Below are positions 16,716-25,654 of a stretch of DNA of 64,000 bases, piece after piece. A model generated the notes under the pieces. It made no database searches and was not told where the DNA came from. It saw only the letters and a program-made list of their open reading frames with translations. Source of the DNA: Eubacteriales bacterium (GTDB lineage: Bacteria > Bacillota > Clostridia > Lachnospirales > Lachnospiraceae). The stretch covers positions 35,433-99,432 of the forward strand of contig JAUNJF010000010.1 in the NCBI GenBank assembly GCA_030533405.1, given 5' to 3'. Both the position numbers and the translations under genes were made by a program. The number at the start of each line of letters is the position of its first letter. The stretch's first letter is position 1.

Positions 16716-17969
16716 ATGAGAAAAATCATATGTGGAATATTGTTAATGGTGTGCATGGTCATCATGATGACTGGATGCGGGAGCAAGATGGAAAAGATAG
16801 CAGATTTTGGTACGTATGCTGGTAGTATTTCTGATATTACGGTTCCGGATGATGTTAAGATTGTAGCGTTGGGAGAGGCAACGCATGGTAATAACGAGTT
16901 TCAGCAGTTGAAGCTGGATGTTTTTCAGCAGCTTGTAGAGACCACGGATATCCGTGCATTTGTATTAGAGGGGGACTTTGGTGGATGTGCACTGATTAAT
17001 GCATATATTCAAGGCGGTGAAGGTGAGCTTGAGGATATTACAAAGTTACTTGGATATCGAATTTACAAGACAGATCATATGAAAAATCTAGTGCAGTGGA
17101 TGCGAGATTATAATGCGACGGTAGAAGAATCGGAACGCGTTCGAATTTATGGTTGTGATATGCAGTTTGATATGCGTTGTATTACATTATTAAAATCTTA
17201 TTTTGAAAATGTGGATGCAGAAAATGCAAAGATGTATGTGGAACAGTTTGATACGTTGTTTGGTACGGATGAGGATGCGTATGATTCAAATGATTATGAT
17301 AAAATCATTGCATTTCTGGATGAAATGAAAACGGACTTGGAGCGAAACAAAGAGAATTATATCGAAAAGACATCGGAGCATGATTATGCATATGCGATGT
17401 GTGAGGTAGAGAACATTTGTTATTATATGGAGTATCGTGAAAAGAAAAATTATAATGGAAATTTCCGTGATACCTGTATGGCAAATAATGTAAAATGGGT
17501 GGTTGAGCAGGAGGAAAAATTGCATCAGTCAGGAATTATGTTATCAGGTCATAATGGACATATTACAAAGAATATTTCCAGTGCAAATACATCGCTTGGT
17601 AATCAGCTGTCTGAGACGTTTGGAGAAGCATATTTTGCGATTGGAACAGATTATTACAATACAGAATGTAATGTGCCAACCAAAGATGGACGTAAAAATG
17701 TCACATTATGTTCAGATGATCCGTTGGCGTATCAGGTTGGAGATTTAGACGAAAATATTTGTTATCTTGATTTTGAAAAGGCAAGACAGTCGCAGGAGCT
17801 TTCGTCATTATTAGATCAAAAAATTTCAACAGGATCATTGGGTGAATCATATTCACCAATTATGAAAGTAATGAAACCATTATGTCACATTTATTTTGCG
17901 CCGAGTGAAATGTATGATGGAATGATTTTTGTATATGAGGCAACCCCAATAGAGGTGTGGGAAGATTAG
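16716..17969 (+). CDS. Erythromycin-esterase-family lipoprotein
   Basis: The 417-aa protein has a signal peptide with lipobox MTGCG, so it should be anchored on the outer face of the membrane. The rest resembles the erythromycin esterase superfamily: LGEATHGNNEF with the conserved His near residue 53, then FVLEGDFGG, and a distal SGHNGHI motif. Proven Ere enzymes are cytoplasmic macrolide esterases; an exported lipoprotein form suggests another substrate. It stands between the Bce-type transporter and its two-component system, so it may belong to the same antibiotic or envelope response. Confidence 0.82.
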   Translation: MRKIICGILLMVCMVIMMTGCGSKMEKIADFGTYAGSISDITVPDDVKIVALGEATHGNNEFQQLKLDVFQQLVETTDIRAFVLEGDFGGCALINAYIQGGEGELEDITKLLGYRIYKTDHMKNLVQWMRDYNATVEESERVRIYGCDMQFDMRCITLLKSYFENVDAENAKMYVEQFDTLFGTDEDAYDSNDYDKIIAFLDEMKTDLERNKENYIEKTSEHDYAYAMCEVENICYYMEYREKKNYNGNFRDTCMANNVKWVVEQEEKLHQSGIMLSGHNGHITKNISSANTSLGNQLSETFGEAYFAIGTDYYNTECNVPTKDGRKNVTLCSDDPLAYQVGDLDENICYLDFEKARQSQELSSLLDQKISTGSLGESYSPIMKVMKPLCHIYFAPSEMYDGMIFVYEATPIEVWED

Positions 17970-18022
17970 GATAATAAGTGGAAATTCATGATGATTCAAT
18001 CGATGATGAAGATTACTGTCAC

Positions 18023-18051
18023 TTGTAAAATGATAAAAACCAAATTATAAT
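18023..18051 (+). promoter_or_regulatory. Promoter for the two-component genes
   Basis: TTGTAA at 18023-18028 and TATAAT at 18046-18051 are separated by 17 bases. The two-component genes can therefore be transcribed independently of the ABC genes. Confidence 0.7.
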
Positions 18052-18090
18052 AATGTGCAGTATTAAATTCAAGGAATGGAAAAGTGTGTT

Positions 18091-18798
18091 ATGAAAAAAA
18101 TAGGTATACTGGAAGATGACGAGGCACTTGGAAAAGAGCTGGCATATTATTTAGAGACAAATGGATACGAGGCAAGATGGATTGCTCCAGCAGAGTATGT
18201 GGAGAAAAAAGAAAGTGACTTGATAGATTTGTTGCTGGAAGAAAATTTGCAGATGCTGCTTTTGGATGTTGGTTTGCCTGGATTTGATGGCCTTCATGTT
18301 TGCAAAGAATATCGTGAGAAATCAGAGGTTCCGATTATTATGATTACAAGCCGTAATACGGAGTTGACGGAATTGATGAGTATCACAAGTGGTGCGGATG
18401 ATTTTGTTCCGAAACCATTTAATCCACAGATTTTAGTTGCACGTATGGAATCCATTATGAAAAGAGTTTATAAGGAAAATAAGACCGAGGATGTGATGAC
18501 AATTACATTGGAGAATGGTATCACATTCATGATTGAGCTGCTAAAGGCAAGGGTATTGTGTGGAGAGGAAGAAATGGGATTATCCAAAAATGAACTGCAG
18601 ATTCTTAAAATTTTAGCAGAGCGCCAGGGCGAGGTAGTATCCAGAGATGATATTATGAATGCACTTTGGGATAACTGTGCTTTTGTGGACGACAATACTT
18701 TGACGGTGAATATGACACGATTAAAGTCCAAATTAGAATCGATTGGTGTTAAGGATGCGATTATAACAAAACGAGGAATGGGGTATCAGTTGATATGA
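18091..18798 (+). CDS. OmpR-family response regulator (BceR-like)
   Basis: The 235-aa protein has a receiver domain with EDDE near residue 8, presumptive phospho-Asp59 in LLLDVGLPG, and Lys in FVPKPFN. A winged-helix DNA-binding domain covers residues about 140-235, with NELQILKILAERQGEVVSRD. A BceR-type binding motif at 13270-13283 is the expected target. An ATG at 18091 is preferred because family members begin MKKIGILEDDE; an ATG five codons upstream is also possible. The kinase ATG overlaps its stop codon. Confidence 0.9.
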   Translation: MKKIGILEDDEALGKELAYYLETNGYEARWIAPAEYVEKKESDLIDLLLEENLQMLLLDVGLPGFDGLHVCKEYREKSEVPIIMITSRNTELTELMSITSGADDFVPKPFNPQILVARMESIMKRVYKENKTEDVMTITLENGITFMIELLKARVLCGEEEMGLSKNELQILKILAERQGEVVSRDDIMNALWDNCAFVDDNTLTVNMTRLKSKLESIGVKDAIITKRGMGYQLI

Positions 18799-19793
18799 AA
18801 TATACAACCTATCTAAGAGAGCATGCTGCGTGGTTGGTTGTGTTCTTGGTTATGATGTTAACCATTGAAACATTTCTTTTGACGATAACTGGCGGGACAT
18901 GGATTATGGCATATGTGTTGTTTGCGATGGTGTCAGGATATGGGATTGGTACCTATTTGGAATATCGTAAGGTGCTAAAGTTTACAGATGAAATTCACAG
19001 TGTCATGGATCCGCTAGATAAAAAATATTTGGCTCCGGAAATGTTGGGAAAAGGTAAAACACAGGAAGAACGCGAGATTTTATATTTTTTTGAAAATATG
19101 GAAACCAGCATGAATAATGAAGTGTCCACATTTCGTAGAAAAAGTGAGGATTACAAAGAGTACATTGAGACCTGGGTACATGAAGTAAAGATTCCGATTG
19201 CGACAGCGAAAATGATTATGACCAATCACAAAGATCAAGTGATTGCAGGCAGCGGGATCGAGATGGAAATGGATCGTATTGAAAGTTATGTGGAGCAGGC
19301 ATTATTTTATGCTAGAAGCGCAGAAGTTGAAAAGGATTATTTCATCAAACCAGTTGATTTGGAGCAGGTTGTAAATGAGGCAGTTATTCAGAGAAAGCGA
19401 ATGCTGATTGCAAAACGTGCTTTGGTTGATGTACATGATTTGGAAACGAAACGAGAGGTTTTAAGTGATAATAAGTGGATTTCCTTTATTGTGGGACAAA
19501 TTCTTGATAACAGTATCAAATACGCAAAAGAGGAATCGTTGGCGATTGAGGTATTTTGTGAAGAGGAAGACAATCATGTTTTATTGCATATTCAGGATAA
19601 TGGAATCGGCATGAAAGAATCAGAAGTGGGACGTGTATTTGATAAGGGATTCACAGGAAGCAATGGACGTTCCAATAAGGCCTCCACGGGAATAGGATTA
19701 TATCTTTGCAAAAAGCTTTGTAAGCGACTGGAGCATGATATTAAGGTGACTTCAACAGAAGGTGTGGGAACTACAGTGACCATTGTATTTTAA
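18795..19793 (+). CDS. Intramembrane-sensing histidine kinase (BceS-like)
   Basis: The 332-aa kinase has two membrane helices (residues about 12-30 and 35-52) joined by only a few residues, the hallmark of intramembrane-sensing kinases that depend on their transporter for detection. The H box is ETWVHEVKIP with His129. The catalytic domain has N box GQILDNSIKYA, then DNGIGM and STGIGLYLCKKL. The ATGA overlap with the regulator gene indicates coupling. Together with the transporter at 13666-16459 this is a complete Bce-type resistance module. Confidence 0.92.
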   Translation: MKYTTYLREHAAWLVVFLVMMLTIETFLLTITGGTWIMAYVLFAMVSGYGIGTYLEYRKVLKFTDEIHSVMDPLDKKYLAPEMLGKGKTQEEREILYFFENMETSMNNEVSTFRRKSEDYKEYIETWVHEVKIPIATAKMIMTNHKDQVIAGSGIEMEMDRIESYVEQALFYARSAEVEKDYFIKPVDLEQVVNEAVIQRKRMLIAKRALVDVHDLETKREVLSDNKWISFIVGQILDNSIKYAKEESLAIEVFCEEEDNHVLLHIQDNGIGMKESEVGRVFDKGFTGSNGRSNKASTGIGLYLCKKLCKRLEHDIKVTSTEGVGTTVTIVF

Positions 19794-19796
19794 AAT

Positions 19797-19882
19797 TAGG
19801 TAATTACAAGACTTTAAGTGGTTGCGGATTATAAATATGTCCAAATCCGTTTTGATACACTTGAGGGTTTTGTAATTATCTA
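19797..19882. repeat. Short TIR element (86 bp) with one internal hairpin
   Basis: TAGGTAATTACAAGACTTTAAGTG at the left is inverted imperfectly at the right as CACTTGAGGGTTTTGTAATTATCTA (each of these is one arm of the repeat). Inside, CGGATT (19825) pairs with AATCCG (19854). It lies after the kinase gene and could also end transcription, since a T-run follows directly. Confidence 0.7.
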
Positions 19883-20003
19883 TTTTTTTTATTTTTTAAA
19901 GGAGTCAAATTTTCACATTACGAAATAATGATTGACAATGAATAATCATGGTGATATCATAATGATATCAAATAAAATCAAAATGTCTGAAAGGAGATAC
20001 AGA

Positions 20004-21011
20004 ATGATGAATGAAAAGATTATTAGACACAAAAATGGAATGGCTGTTTTATTTTTAACAACAATCGTGTATATTTTGGCAATATTTGGCGTTTTTGCAG
20101 GAATTGCAATTAGTCCGTTTGTAACGATTGCAAGTATTGTCTGGTTGTGTATTGGTTGGTTCCCTTACTGTGGATTACGTGTTATTAAGCCACAGGAGGC
20201 ATTGGTTTTAACCTTGTTTGGTAAATATAAGGGAACTTTGAAAGAAGAAGGCTTTTACTATGTGAATCCATTTTGTTCTGCTGTGAATCCAGCTGCAAAT
20301 ACACATTTAAAGCAGAGTGGTGATGTGACCGTACAGGAAGTAAAAGTGGCAACAGCAGCCAATGGTAGCAGTGCGAATGTTTCAGTTCCAACCGTGAGCA
20401 AGAAGATTTCTTTAAAGATTATGACACTTTCCAATAACCGTCAGAAGATTAATGATTGTCTTGGTAATCCGGTAGAGATTAGTATTGCGGTAACCTGGAG
20501 AGTGGTGGATACAGTTAAGGCTGTTTTTGATGTTGACAACTACAAAGAATATTTGTCATTACAGTGTGATGCAGCACTTCGTAATATTGTTCGAAACTAC
20601 CCATATGATATTGCACCAAATGTAGATACAACAGGAGATGGTGTTGCAGATGAGGGAAGCCTTAGAGGATCAAGTGAGATTGTTGCAGAAAGAATTCGAG
20701 AAGAGATTCAGCAGAAAGTAAGAAAGGCTGGATTGGAGATTTTGGAAGCACGTATCACATATCTTGCATATGCACCAGAGATTGCTGCGGCAATGCTTCA
20801 GCGCCAGCAGGCATCCGCAATTGTCGATGCAAGAAAGATGATTGTAGATGGTGCAGTTGGAATGGTAGAGATGGCATTAGAGCGTCTCAATGAAAAGGAT
20901 ATTGTGAATTTGGATGAGGAGCGTAAGGCAGCAATGGTTTCTAACTTATTAGTTGTCCTTTGTGGCAATAAGGATGCGCAGCCTGTTGTGAATTCAGGTA
21001 GTTTATACTAA
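20004..21011 (+). CDS. SPFH/band-7 domain membrane protein
   Basis: The 335-aa protein has two N-terminal membrane segments (residues about 12-32 and 35-52), then an SPFH domain with ALVLTLFGKYKGT and VEISIAVTWRVVDT, and a helical C-terminal half with ARITYLAYAPEIAAAMLQRQQA. It belongs to the stomatin/flotillin superfamily but is distinct from FloA at 7980. Such proteins assemble oligomeric rings at the membrane. The ATG at 20004 has AAAGGAGA upstream. A ribbon-helix-helix gene follows within 16 bases, a pairing often seen in Firmicutes. Confidence 0.85.
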   Translation: MMNEKIIRHKNGMAVLFLTTIVYILAIFGVFAGIAISPFVTIASIVWLCIGWFPYCGLRVIKPQEALVLTLFGKYKGTLKEEGFYYVNPFCSAVNPAANTHLKQSGDVTVQEVKVATAANGSSANVSVPTVSKKISLKIMTLSNNRQKINDCLGNPVEISIAVTWRVVDTVKAVFDVDNYKEYLSLQCDAALRNIVRNYPYDIAPNVDTTGDGVADEGSLRGSSEIVAERIREEIQQKVRKAGLEILEARITYLAYAPEIAAAMLQRQQASAIVDARKMIVDGAVGMVEMALERLNEKDIVNLDEERKAAMVSNLLVVLCGNKDAQPVVNSGSLY

Positions 21012-21026
21012 GAAAAGGGTGATGTG

Positions 21027-21233
21027 ATGGCAGATTCGAATGGAAAAAAACAAGTTCCTTTACGATTATCAGCTAAGCTTTATGACGCGATTGCTGCTTG
21101 GGCGGAGGATGATTTTCGATCTGTGAATGGACAAATAGAGTATTTGCTTACGGAATGTGTCAGACAACGTAAGAAAAATGGAAAATATGTATCAGACGAG
21201 ATAGATGTACCACCTGAGCTTGATATTCAATAG
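21027..21233 (+). CDS. Arc-like ribbon-helix-helix protein
   Basis: This 68-aa protein contains [20 protein letters not shown] followed by [19 protein letters not shown], which matches the beta-strand, helix, helix layout of Arc/MetJ-type DNA-binding proteins. It begins 15 bases after the SPFH gene and is probably its operon partner. Its target could be the operon's own promoter, but no operator was identified. The start is ATG at 21027, with AAAAGGGTG upstream; a GTG one codon earlier is equivalent. Confidence 0.75.
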   Translation: MADSNGKKQVPLRLSAKLYDAIAAWAEDDFRSVNGQIEYLLTECVRQRKKNGKYVSDEIDVPPELDIQ

Positions 21234-21249
21234 AATGAAAAAACACTGT

Positions 21250-21271
21250 ACAGCTTCGTAAGCTGTTTTTG
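21250..21271 (+). terminator. Short intrinsic terminator
   Basis: ACAGCTT and AAGCTGT form a 7-bp stem with a three-base loop followed by TTTT, shortly after the ribbon-helix-helix gene. Confidence 0.6.
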
Positions 21272-21301
21272 AGTGAAGACAAAGTATGTATGAAATAGAG
21301 T

Positions 21302-21346
21302 AGAGTAAATGTATAATAATGATTATTTATGCATTTGCTCTATTTT
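21302..21346 (+). terminator. Second hairpin with T-rich tail
   Basis: An imperfect AGAGTAAATGTATAA / TTATGCATTTGCTCT dyad is followed by ATTTTTA. It may back up the preceding terminator or act as an operator, as it directly abuts the next promoter. Confidence 0.5.
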
Positions 21347-21348
21347 TA

Positions 21349-21357
21349 TGGTATAAT
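21349..21357 (+). promoter_or_regulatory. Extended -10 promoter for the prepilin gene
   Basis: TGGTATAAT at 21349-21357 carries the TGn extension. No good -35 is present at 17 bases. Confidence 0.5.
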
Positions 21358-21455
21358 ATTGATTAAATAAATTCCCGTTTATAATGCTATTCATTCTTTT
21401 ATTGATTGCCGATATAATATGTACAGAAACACACTGTAGAAGGGATGTGAAGTTT

Positions 21456-22100
21456 ATGAAAACAATAAGAAACAACAAAGGCTTTACTCTTGTGGAACTT
21501 ATAGTGGTATTAGTAATATTAGCAATACTTGCTGCAATCTTAGTGCCAGCGCTTTTAGGATATATTGATCGGGCGAAAAGTGCTCAGACTGTGACTGACG
21601 CAAGAGCTTTCTATACTGCAGCTCAGTCAGCACTTGTAGAGCATTACGCAGTTAATAATGACAAAATAGAATTAACATCCCAACAGTATTATGATACGGA
21701 TTTAAAACAGAATGTTGCAAGAATTTCAAATGGTGCATTTAAGGATGCTCTTGATGGCAGAACTTTTAATGATACAGAAACAAATATAAAACATAAGATG
21801 TCTACATTTAACATTGAAATGTGCCGTCGTATGTTAGAGTATCTTGATAGTAACAGTAAAAAGAATGGACAGTATACGTTTACAAGTAATGCATTACCTG
21901 CTGGAAAAAAACCATCAGAGTATTATAGCAAAGCAGCTAACAAAGGACAGCCGATGGTTGCAATATATTATAATAATAAGGGTAAAGTTGTTCGTGTTGA
22001 ATATGCTGACGAGACTCTCAATAAGGTAACAATTATAAATGGTACAGTTACCGTTGAACAAGATGGTCAGTTTATGAAAGAAGTTGCGGGCAAAAAGTAA
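21456..22100 (+). CDS. Type IV prepilin-like protein
   Basis: The 214-aa protein begins MKTIRNNKGFTLVELIVVLV, the class III prepilin signal: a short basic leader, cleavage after Gly, N-methylated Phe and Glu at position +5, then a hydrophobic helix. The rest is a typical globular pseudopilin head without cysteines. It requires a prepilin peptidase and an assembly ATPase, neither of which is in this window. The ATG at 21456 is chosen because it gives the proper leader. It is alone between two terminators, so an orphan pilin is likely. Confidence 0.85.
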   Translation: MKTIRNNKGFTLVELIVVLVILAILAAILVPALLGYIDRAKSAQTVTDARAFYTAAQSALVEHYAVNNDKIELTSQQYYDTDLKQNVARISNGAFKDALDGRTFNDTETNIKHKMSTFNIEMCRRMLEYLDSNSKKNGQYTFTSNALPAGKKPSEYYSKAANKGQPMVAIYYNNKGKVVRVEYADETLNKVTIINGTVTVEQDGQFMKEVAGKK

Positions 22101-22126
22101 TAAAATGAAATTCAAGTCTACAATCT

Positions 22127-22159
22127 AAAAACACCGTACAGCTTTGTACGGTGTTTTTG
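22127..22159. terminator. Bidirectional terminator
   Basis: ACACCGTACA and TGTACGGTGT form a perfect 10-bp stem with A-run and T-run flanks, between two convergent genes. Confidence 0.9.
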
Positions 22160-22181
22160 TTCCTCAAATCTATAAATTTGT

Positions 22182-22934
22182 TTACTCTACTGTTACAGTA
22201 TCAGATTCTTCTTCAGCATCTTCGTCTGCTTCCGGTGCAAGAGAACCAACATTTTCACGAATAAATAAAATGTTAGCATCTAATGTTAAGAAATCTTCAT
22301 CCTGAATATAATAGTAATCAGAAGTCGGAGCAATTGGAACCTGAATGGTTACAGGATCCATATAACCAGGGTTTGATGTTGTCGATTTCAAAATCTCAAT
22401 AATTCCTTCTGCAAACTCTGTCTCGTATTCAACTTCTGTAGCATTGTTGTAATCGCCTTCCTCGACCTTTGCGTTGAAGTTTTCGATATAGCTTACAACA
22501 GTGTCGTAAGTACACTCCAATGTATCTAGTGGATAGATTGTTACTTCTGCAATGTACTGACCAGATTCTTTATCTTCTGTTACCTTGGATACTTCATATT
22601 TTGCATTGGCTAAAATAGATTGTGCAAGGTAATAAAACTCTGACAAAATCGTTCCGTCATCTACTTCCTTGATTCCATAATAATGCATTAAATTGTGTGC
22701 CTGATAGTCCATGTTTGCAACATAAACAGCTTCGGCATCTTTTTGAGATACACCTGTTAAAGTGATGTAATCCTTTGAAACATTTTTATAATTGATATCT
22801 AAGAGACTTGTAATATATCGCGAGTAAATCTTTGCTTTGCTATCAAATAATGTACATCCTGCAAGAGAAAAAATAAGCACAAATATAAGTCCTACTCCGA
22901 CGAATCTCTTAAATTTTTTGAAACATGGTTTCAT
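22182..22934 (-). CDS. Lipoprotein of unknown function
   Basis: The 250-aa protein starts MKPCFKKFKRF and has lipobox LAGCT. The mature domain is acidic and mostly helical, with the recurrent segment YITLTGVSQKDAEAVYVANM, a DUF5105-like arrangement seen in many Clostridia lipoproteins; that assignment is tentative. The tail is Glu/Asp-rich. AGGAGG lies upstream of the chosen ATG at 22932-22934, while the 10-residue upstream extension has no ribosome binding site. It is transcribed divergently from tatD. Confidence 0.75.
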   Translation of the reverse strand: MKPCFKKFKRFVGVGLIFVLIFSLAGCTLFDSKAKIYSRYITSLLDINYKNVSKDYITLTGVSQKDAEAVYVANMDYQAHNLMHYYGIKEVDDGTILSEFYYLAQSILANAKYEVSKVTEDKESGQYIAEVTIYPLDTLECTYDTVVSYIENFNAKVEEGDYNNATEVEYETEFAEGIIEILKSTTSNPGYMDPVTIQVPIAPTSDYYYIQDEDFLTLDANILFIRENVGSLAPEADEDAEEESDTVTVE

Positions 22935-22966
22935 AAATAAGAGTCCTCCTAAGCAATAATACATAG

Positions 22967-22995
22967 ACTATATCATAAAAAAGTATTGATGTCTA
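22967..22995 (-). promoter_or_regulatory. Promoter for the 22.2 kb lipoprotein
   Basis: On the minus strand TAGACA and TATAGT are separated by 17 bases. Confidence 0.55.
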
Positions 22996-23032
22996 TTGCA
23001 TAAATTATGATATTACTGTGAAATATCCATCA

Positions 23033-23061
23033 TTGTATCGAGAGATAATTTGTAGTATACT
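23033..23061 (+). promoter_or_regulatory. Promoter for the tatD operon
   Basis: TTGTAT at 23033-23038 and TATACT at 23056-23061 are separated by 17 bases. Confidence 0.6.
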
Positions 23062-23103
23062 ACTTTGGATAATGAAAGCGAAATGAATTGCGAGGAGAAT
23101 AAA

Positions 23104-23877
23104 ATGCGGATATTTGATACACATGCTCATTATGATGATCGGGCATTTTTGGAAGATATGGATTGTCTTTTAAAGGATATGAATCAACAAGGTGTGGAAC
23201 GCATAGTAGATATAGGATGTTCGATGAATAGTTCTCGAAAGATTGTTGAGATGGTTCAGATATATGATTTTTTGTATGGTACAGTGGGGATTCATCCAGA
23301 CGATGTAGATATGTTAACAGAGGCAGATATGCAGGAGTTAAAAGAATTATCTGCAAAGGACAAAATTCTTGCAATTGGAGAGATTGGTTTGGATTACCAT
23401 TATGAGGATGTGGATAAAAATGAGCAGCAAAAGTGGTTCGAACGACAGTTAGATTTGGCAGCGGAGGAACATTTGCCAGTTGTTATTCATAGCCGAGATG
23501 CAGCAAAGGACACATTGGATATTATGAAGGCGCATAATCAACAGCTATGTGGCGGCGTGATTCATTGTTTTTCGTATGGTGTGGAAATGGCAAGAGAGTA
23601 TTTGAATATGGGATATTACATTGGTGTTGGAGGTGTTGTTACCTTTAAAAATGGTAAGAAATTAAAAGAGGTTGTGGAGTACACACCGCTTGAGCAGATT
23701 GTGTTAGAAACGGATGCACCATATCTTGCACCAGTTCCGTTTCGAGGAAAAAGAAATTGTTCTTTATATTTGCAATATGTGGCTGAGGAGATTGCTGCAA
23801 TTAAGAATATTTCTGTTGAAGAGGTATATGAAATCACATATTCGAATGCGTTGCATTTATATCAAATGAATAGGTGA
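23104..23877 (+). CDS. tatD: TatD-family metal-dependent deoxyribonuclease
   Basis: The 257-aa protein has the TatD metal-binding motifs in order: FDTHAHYDD, GEIGLDYH, VVIHSRDA, GVIHCFSYG and LETDAPYLAP. TatD enzymes are Mg-dependent 3-prime exonucleases linked to DNA repair and turnover. The linkage tatD, a short lipoprotein gene, rsmA is close to the tatD-rnmV-rsmA order of other Firmicutes, but rnmV is absent here. GAGGAGAATAAA precedes the ATG at 23104. Confidence 0.93.
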   Translation: MRIFDTHAHYDDRAFLEDMDCLLKDMNQQGVERIVDIGCSMNSSRKIVEMVQIYDFLYGTVGIHPDDVDMLTEADMQELKELSAKDKILAIGEIGLDYHYEDVDKNEQQKWFERQLDLAAEEHLPVVIHSRDAAKDTLDIMKAHNQQLCGGVIHCFSYGVEMAREYLNMGYYIGVGGVVTFKNGKKLKEVVEYTPLEQIVLETDAPYLAPVPFRGKRNCSLYLQYVAEEIAAIKNISVEEVYEITYSNALHLYQMNR

Positions 23878-23901
23878 TGCATTGAAGTGGAGGATAGAAT
23901 T

Positions 23902-24780
23902 ATGAAAAAGAAAATTTGTATGTTAGCAATGGTGACAGCATTTTGCCTGGCAGGATGTTCGAATGCAACCACTTCTACTTCGGGTTTGGGAGAAGCAGTG
24001 GAAAATCAGACTGTGAAAGAGCAGGATGTTGATATGACAGAAGACACGAGTCAGAGTAAAGAAGAGACTTCTTCAGAAACAGAGGATACGCAGGAGGCGA
24101 CTTCTGAGGATATAACAGAGGAAAGTGTAGAGAATGCACCATCTACAGTTGATTTTCAGCTTGAATTGATGGCAGAGAATATGGAAACATGGAAAATTCC
24201 GGAGACCGCATGCTACGCAGTGACTGATTTTGATTATGATGGTAATCTGGAATTGGTGGCTGCCACACCAATGGCAGGAACGGGATTATATACCTATGCT
24301 GATTTTTATGAGGTTGATGATACAATTTCACAGCTGAATAAATGGGAGTACGAAGATGAACAGGAAGGGGCGTCTCATGCAGATTTGGTTGTAAGTGATG
24401 CAACGGTATATTATGATCAAAATGAAAATGTTTACTATTACATTTTTAAAGATTTGTTAAGAATGGGTGCAGCGGAAAGTTATGAGGCAACCATCGCATG
24501 GAGTGTAAAGGATAATTGTGTACGTGAGGAAACGATTGGCTATGTGAATACGTCGGCAGATGGGCATGGAAATGAGGAAAAGGAATTTTTTAATCGTGAG
24601 GATGCGACAATCACGGAGGCAGAGTATAATGATCTTTCACAGTCACTTTATGGAGCACTTGACAAAGAGTCATTAAAGTGCGAATGGGTTATGTTAGAAC
24701 CAGATGATTTGGACGGAATGTCAAAGGATGATATCAAGAATCTGCTGACACAAAGTTTTAATAGTTTTTTATTAAAATAA
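23902..24780 (+). CDS. Lipoprotein of unknown function
   Basis: The 292-aa protein starts MKKKICMLAMVTAFCLAGCS with a clear lipobox LAGC. Residues about 25-80 form a Ser/Thr/Glu-rich linker. The globular part (about 85-292) includes DFDYDGNLEL, a D-x-D-x-DG pattern like calcium-binding loops in Lachnospiraceae lipoproteins of the VCBS/EF type. The function is unknown. It sits 24 bases after tatD and 13 bases before rsmA, so it is probably co-transcribed. GGAGG precedes the ATG at 23902. Confidence 0.75.
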   Translation: MKKKICMLAMVTAFCLAGCSNATTSTSGLGEAVENQTVKEQDVDMTEDTSQSKEETSSETEDTQEATSEDITEESVENAPSTVDFQLELMAENMETWKIPETACYAVTDFDYDGNLELVAATPMAGTGLYTYADFYEVDDTISQLNKWEYEDEQEGASHADLVVSDATVYYDQNENVYYYIFKDLLRMGAAESYEATIAWSVKDNCVREETIGYVNTSADGHGNEEKEFFNREDATITEAEYNDLSQSLYGALDKESLKCEWVMLEPDDLDGMSKDDIKNLLTQSFNSFLLK

Positions 24781-24793
24781 GTGAGGAATATAC

Positions 24794-25654
24794 ATGGAGA
24801 AATTAAGCAATCCACAGGTTACAATTGAAACCATTAAAAAATATGATTTTGCATTTCAAAAAAAATTTGGACAGAATTTTTTAATTGATAGTCATGTGTT
24901 AGATAAAATTATTGTGGCAGCAGGTGTAACAAAAGACGATGTCGTTTTGGAAATTGGTCCAGGTTTTGGAACGATGACGCAGTATTTGGCAGAAGCAGCA
25001 AGGGAGGTAATTGCTGTTGAGATTGATAAAACGTTAATTCCTATTTTGCAGGATACATTGAAGGATTATGATAATATCACATTGATTAATGAAGATATTT
25101 TAAAAGTTGATATTGCAGCATTGGTACAGGAAAAAAATCAGGGGCGCCCGATTAAGGTTGTTGCAAATCTTCCATATTATATTACAACACCGATTATTAT
25201 GGGATTGTTTGAGAGTCATGTTCCACTGGATAATATTACGGTTATGGTGCAAAAGGAAGTGGCATCAAGAATGCAGGCAGGTCCTGGAACAAAGGATTAT
25301 GGTGCGTTATCTCTTGCAGTGCAATTTTATGCAGAGCCATATATTGTAGCAAATGTTCCACCAAATTGTTTTATTCCAAGACCCAATGTGGGAAGTGCGG
25401 TCATTCGTTTGACCAGGTGGGAGAATCCACCAATTCAGGTGAAAAACGAGAAGTTTATGTTTTCTTTAATTCGGGCATCTTTCAATCAGCGTAGAAAGAC
25501 ATTGCAAAACAGTTTGGTAAATGGTGGTGTTGGAGTGACGAAGGAACAGGTCGTGGAAGCACTTTTGAAAATGGAGTTGTCAGAAACAATTCGAGGAGAA
25601 GCACTTACGCTGTCGCAGTTTGCACAGTTAGCAGATCTTTTAATGGATGCCTGA
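24794..25654 (+). CDS. rsmA: 16S rRNA (adenine(1518)-N(6)/adenine(1519)-N(6))-dimethyltransferase
   Basis: The 286-aa protein matches RsmA/KsgA in length and motifs: KKFGQNFLID, the SAM site VLEIGPGFGTMTQYLAE, VVANLPYYITTPII (the catalytic NLPY) and FIPRPNVGSAVIRL, with FNQRRKTLQNSL near the C-terminus. It dimethylates two adjacent adenines in the 3-prime hairpin of 16S rRNA late in 30S assembly, and loss gives kasugamycin resistance. It follows the lipoprotein gene by 13 bases. Confidence 0.96.
   Translation: MEKLSNPQVTIETIKKYDFAFQKKFGQNFLIDSHVLDKIIVAAGVTKDDVVLEIGPGFGTMTQYLAEAAREVIAVEIDKTLIPILQDTLKDYDNITLINEDILKVDIAALVQEKNQGRPIKVVANLPYYITTPIIMGLFESHVPLDNITVMVQKEVASRMQAGPGTKDYGALSLAVQFYAEPYIVANVPPNCFIPRPNVGSAVIRLTRWENPPIQVKNEKFMFSLIRASFNQRRKTLQNSLVNGGVGVTKEQVVEALLKMELSETIRGEALTLSQFAQLADLLMDA

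Noticed and set aside
16716-17969. Acquired macrolide-resistance gene
   Set aside because: Base composition matches the neighbours, no mobile genes flank it, and the protein is an exported lipoprotein, unlike the cytoplasmic Ere enzymes.
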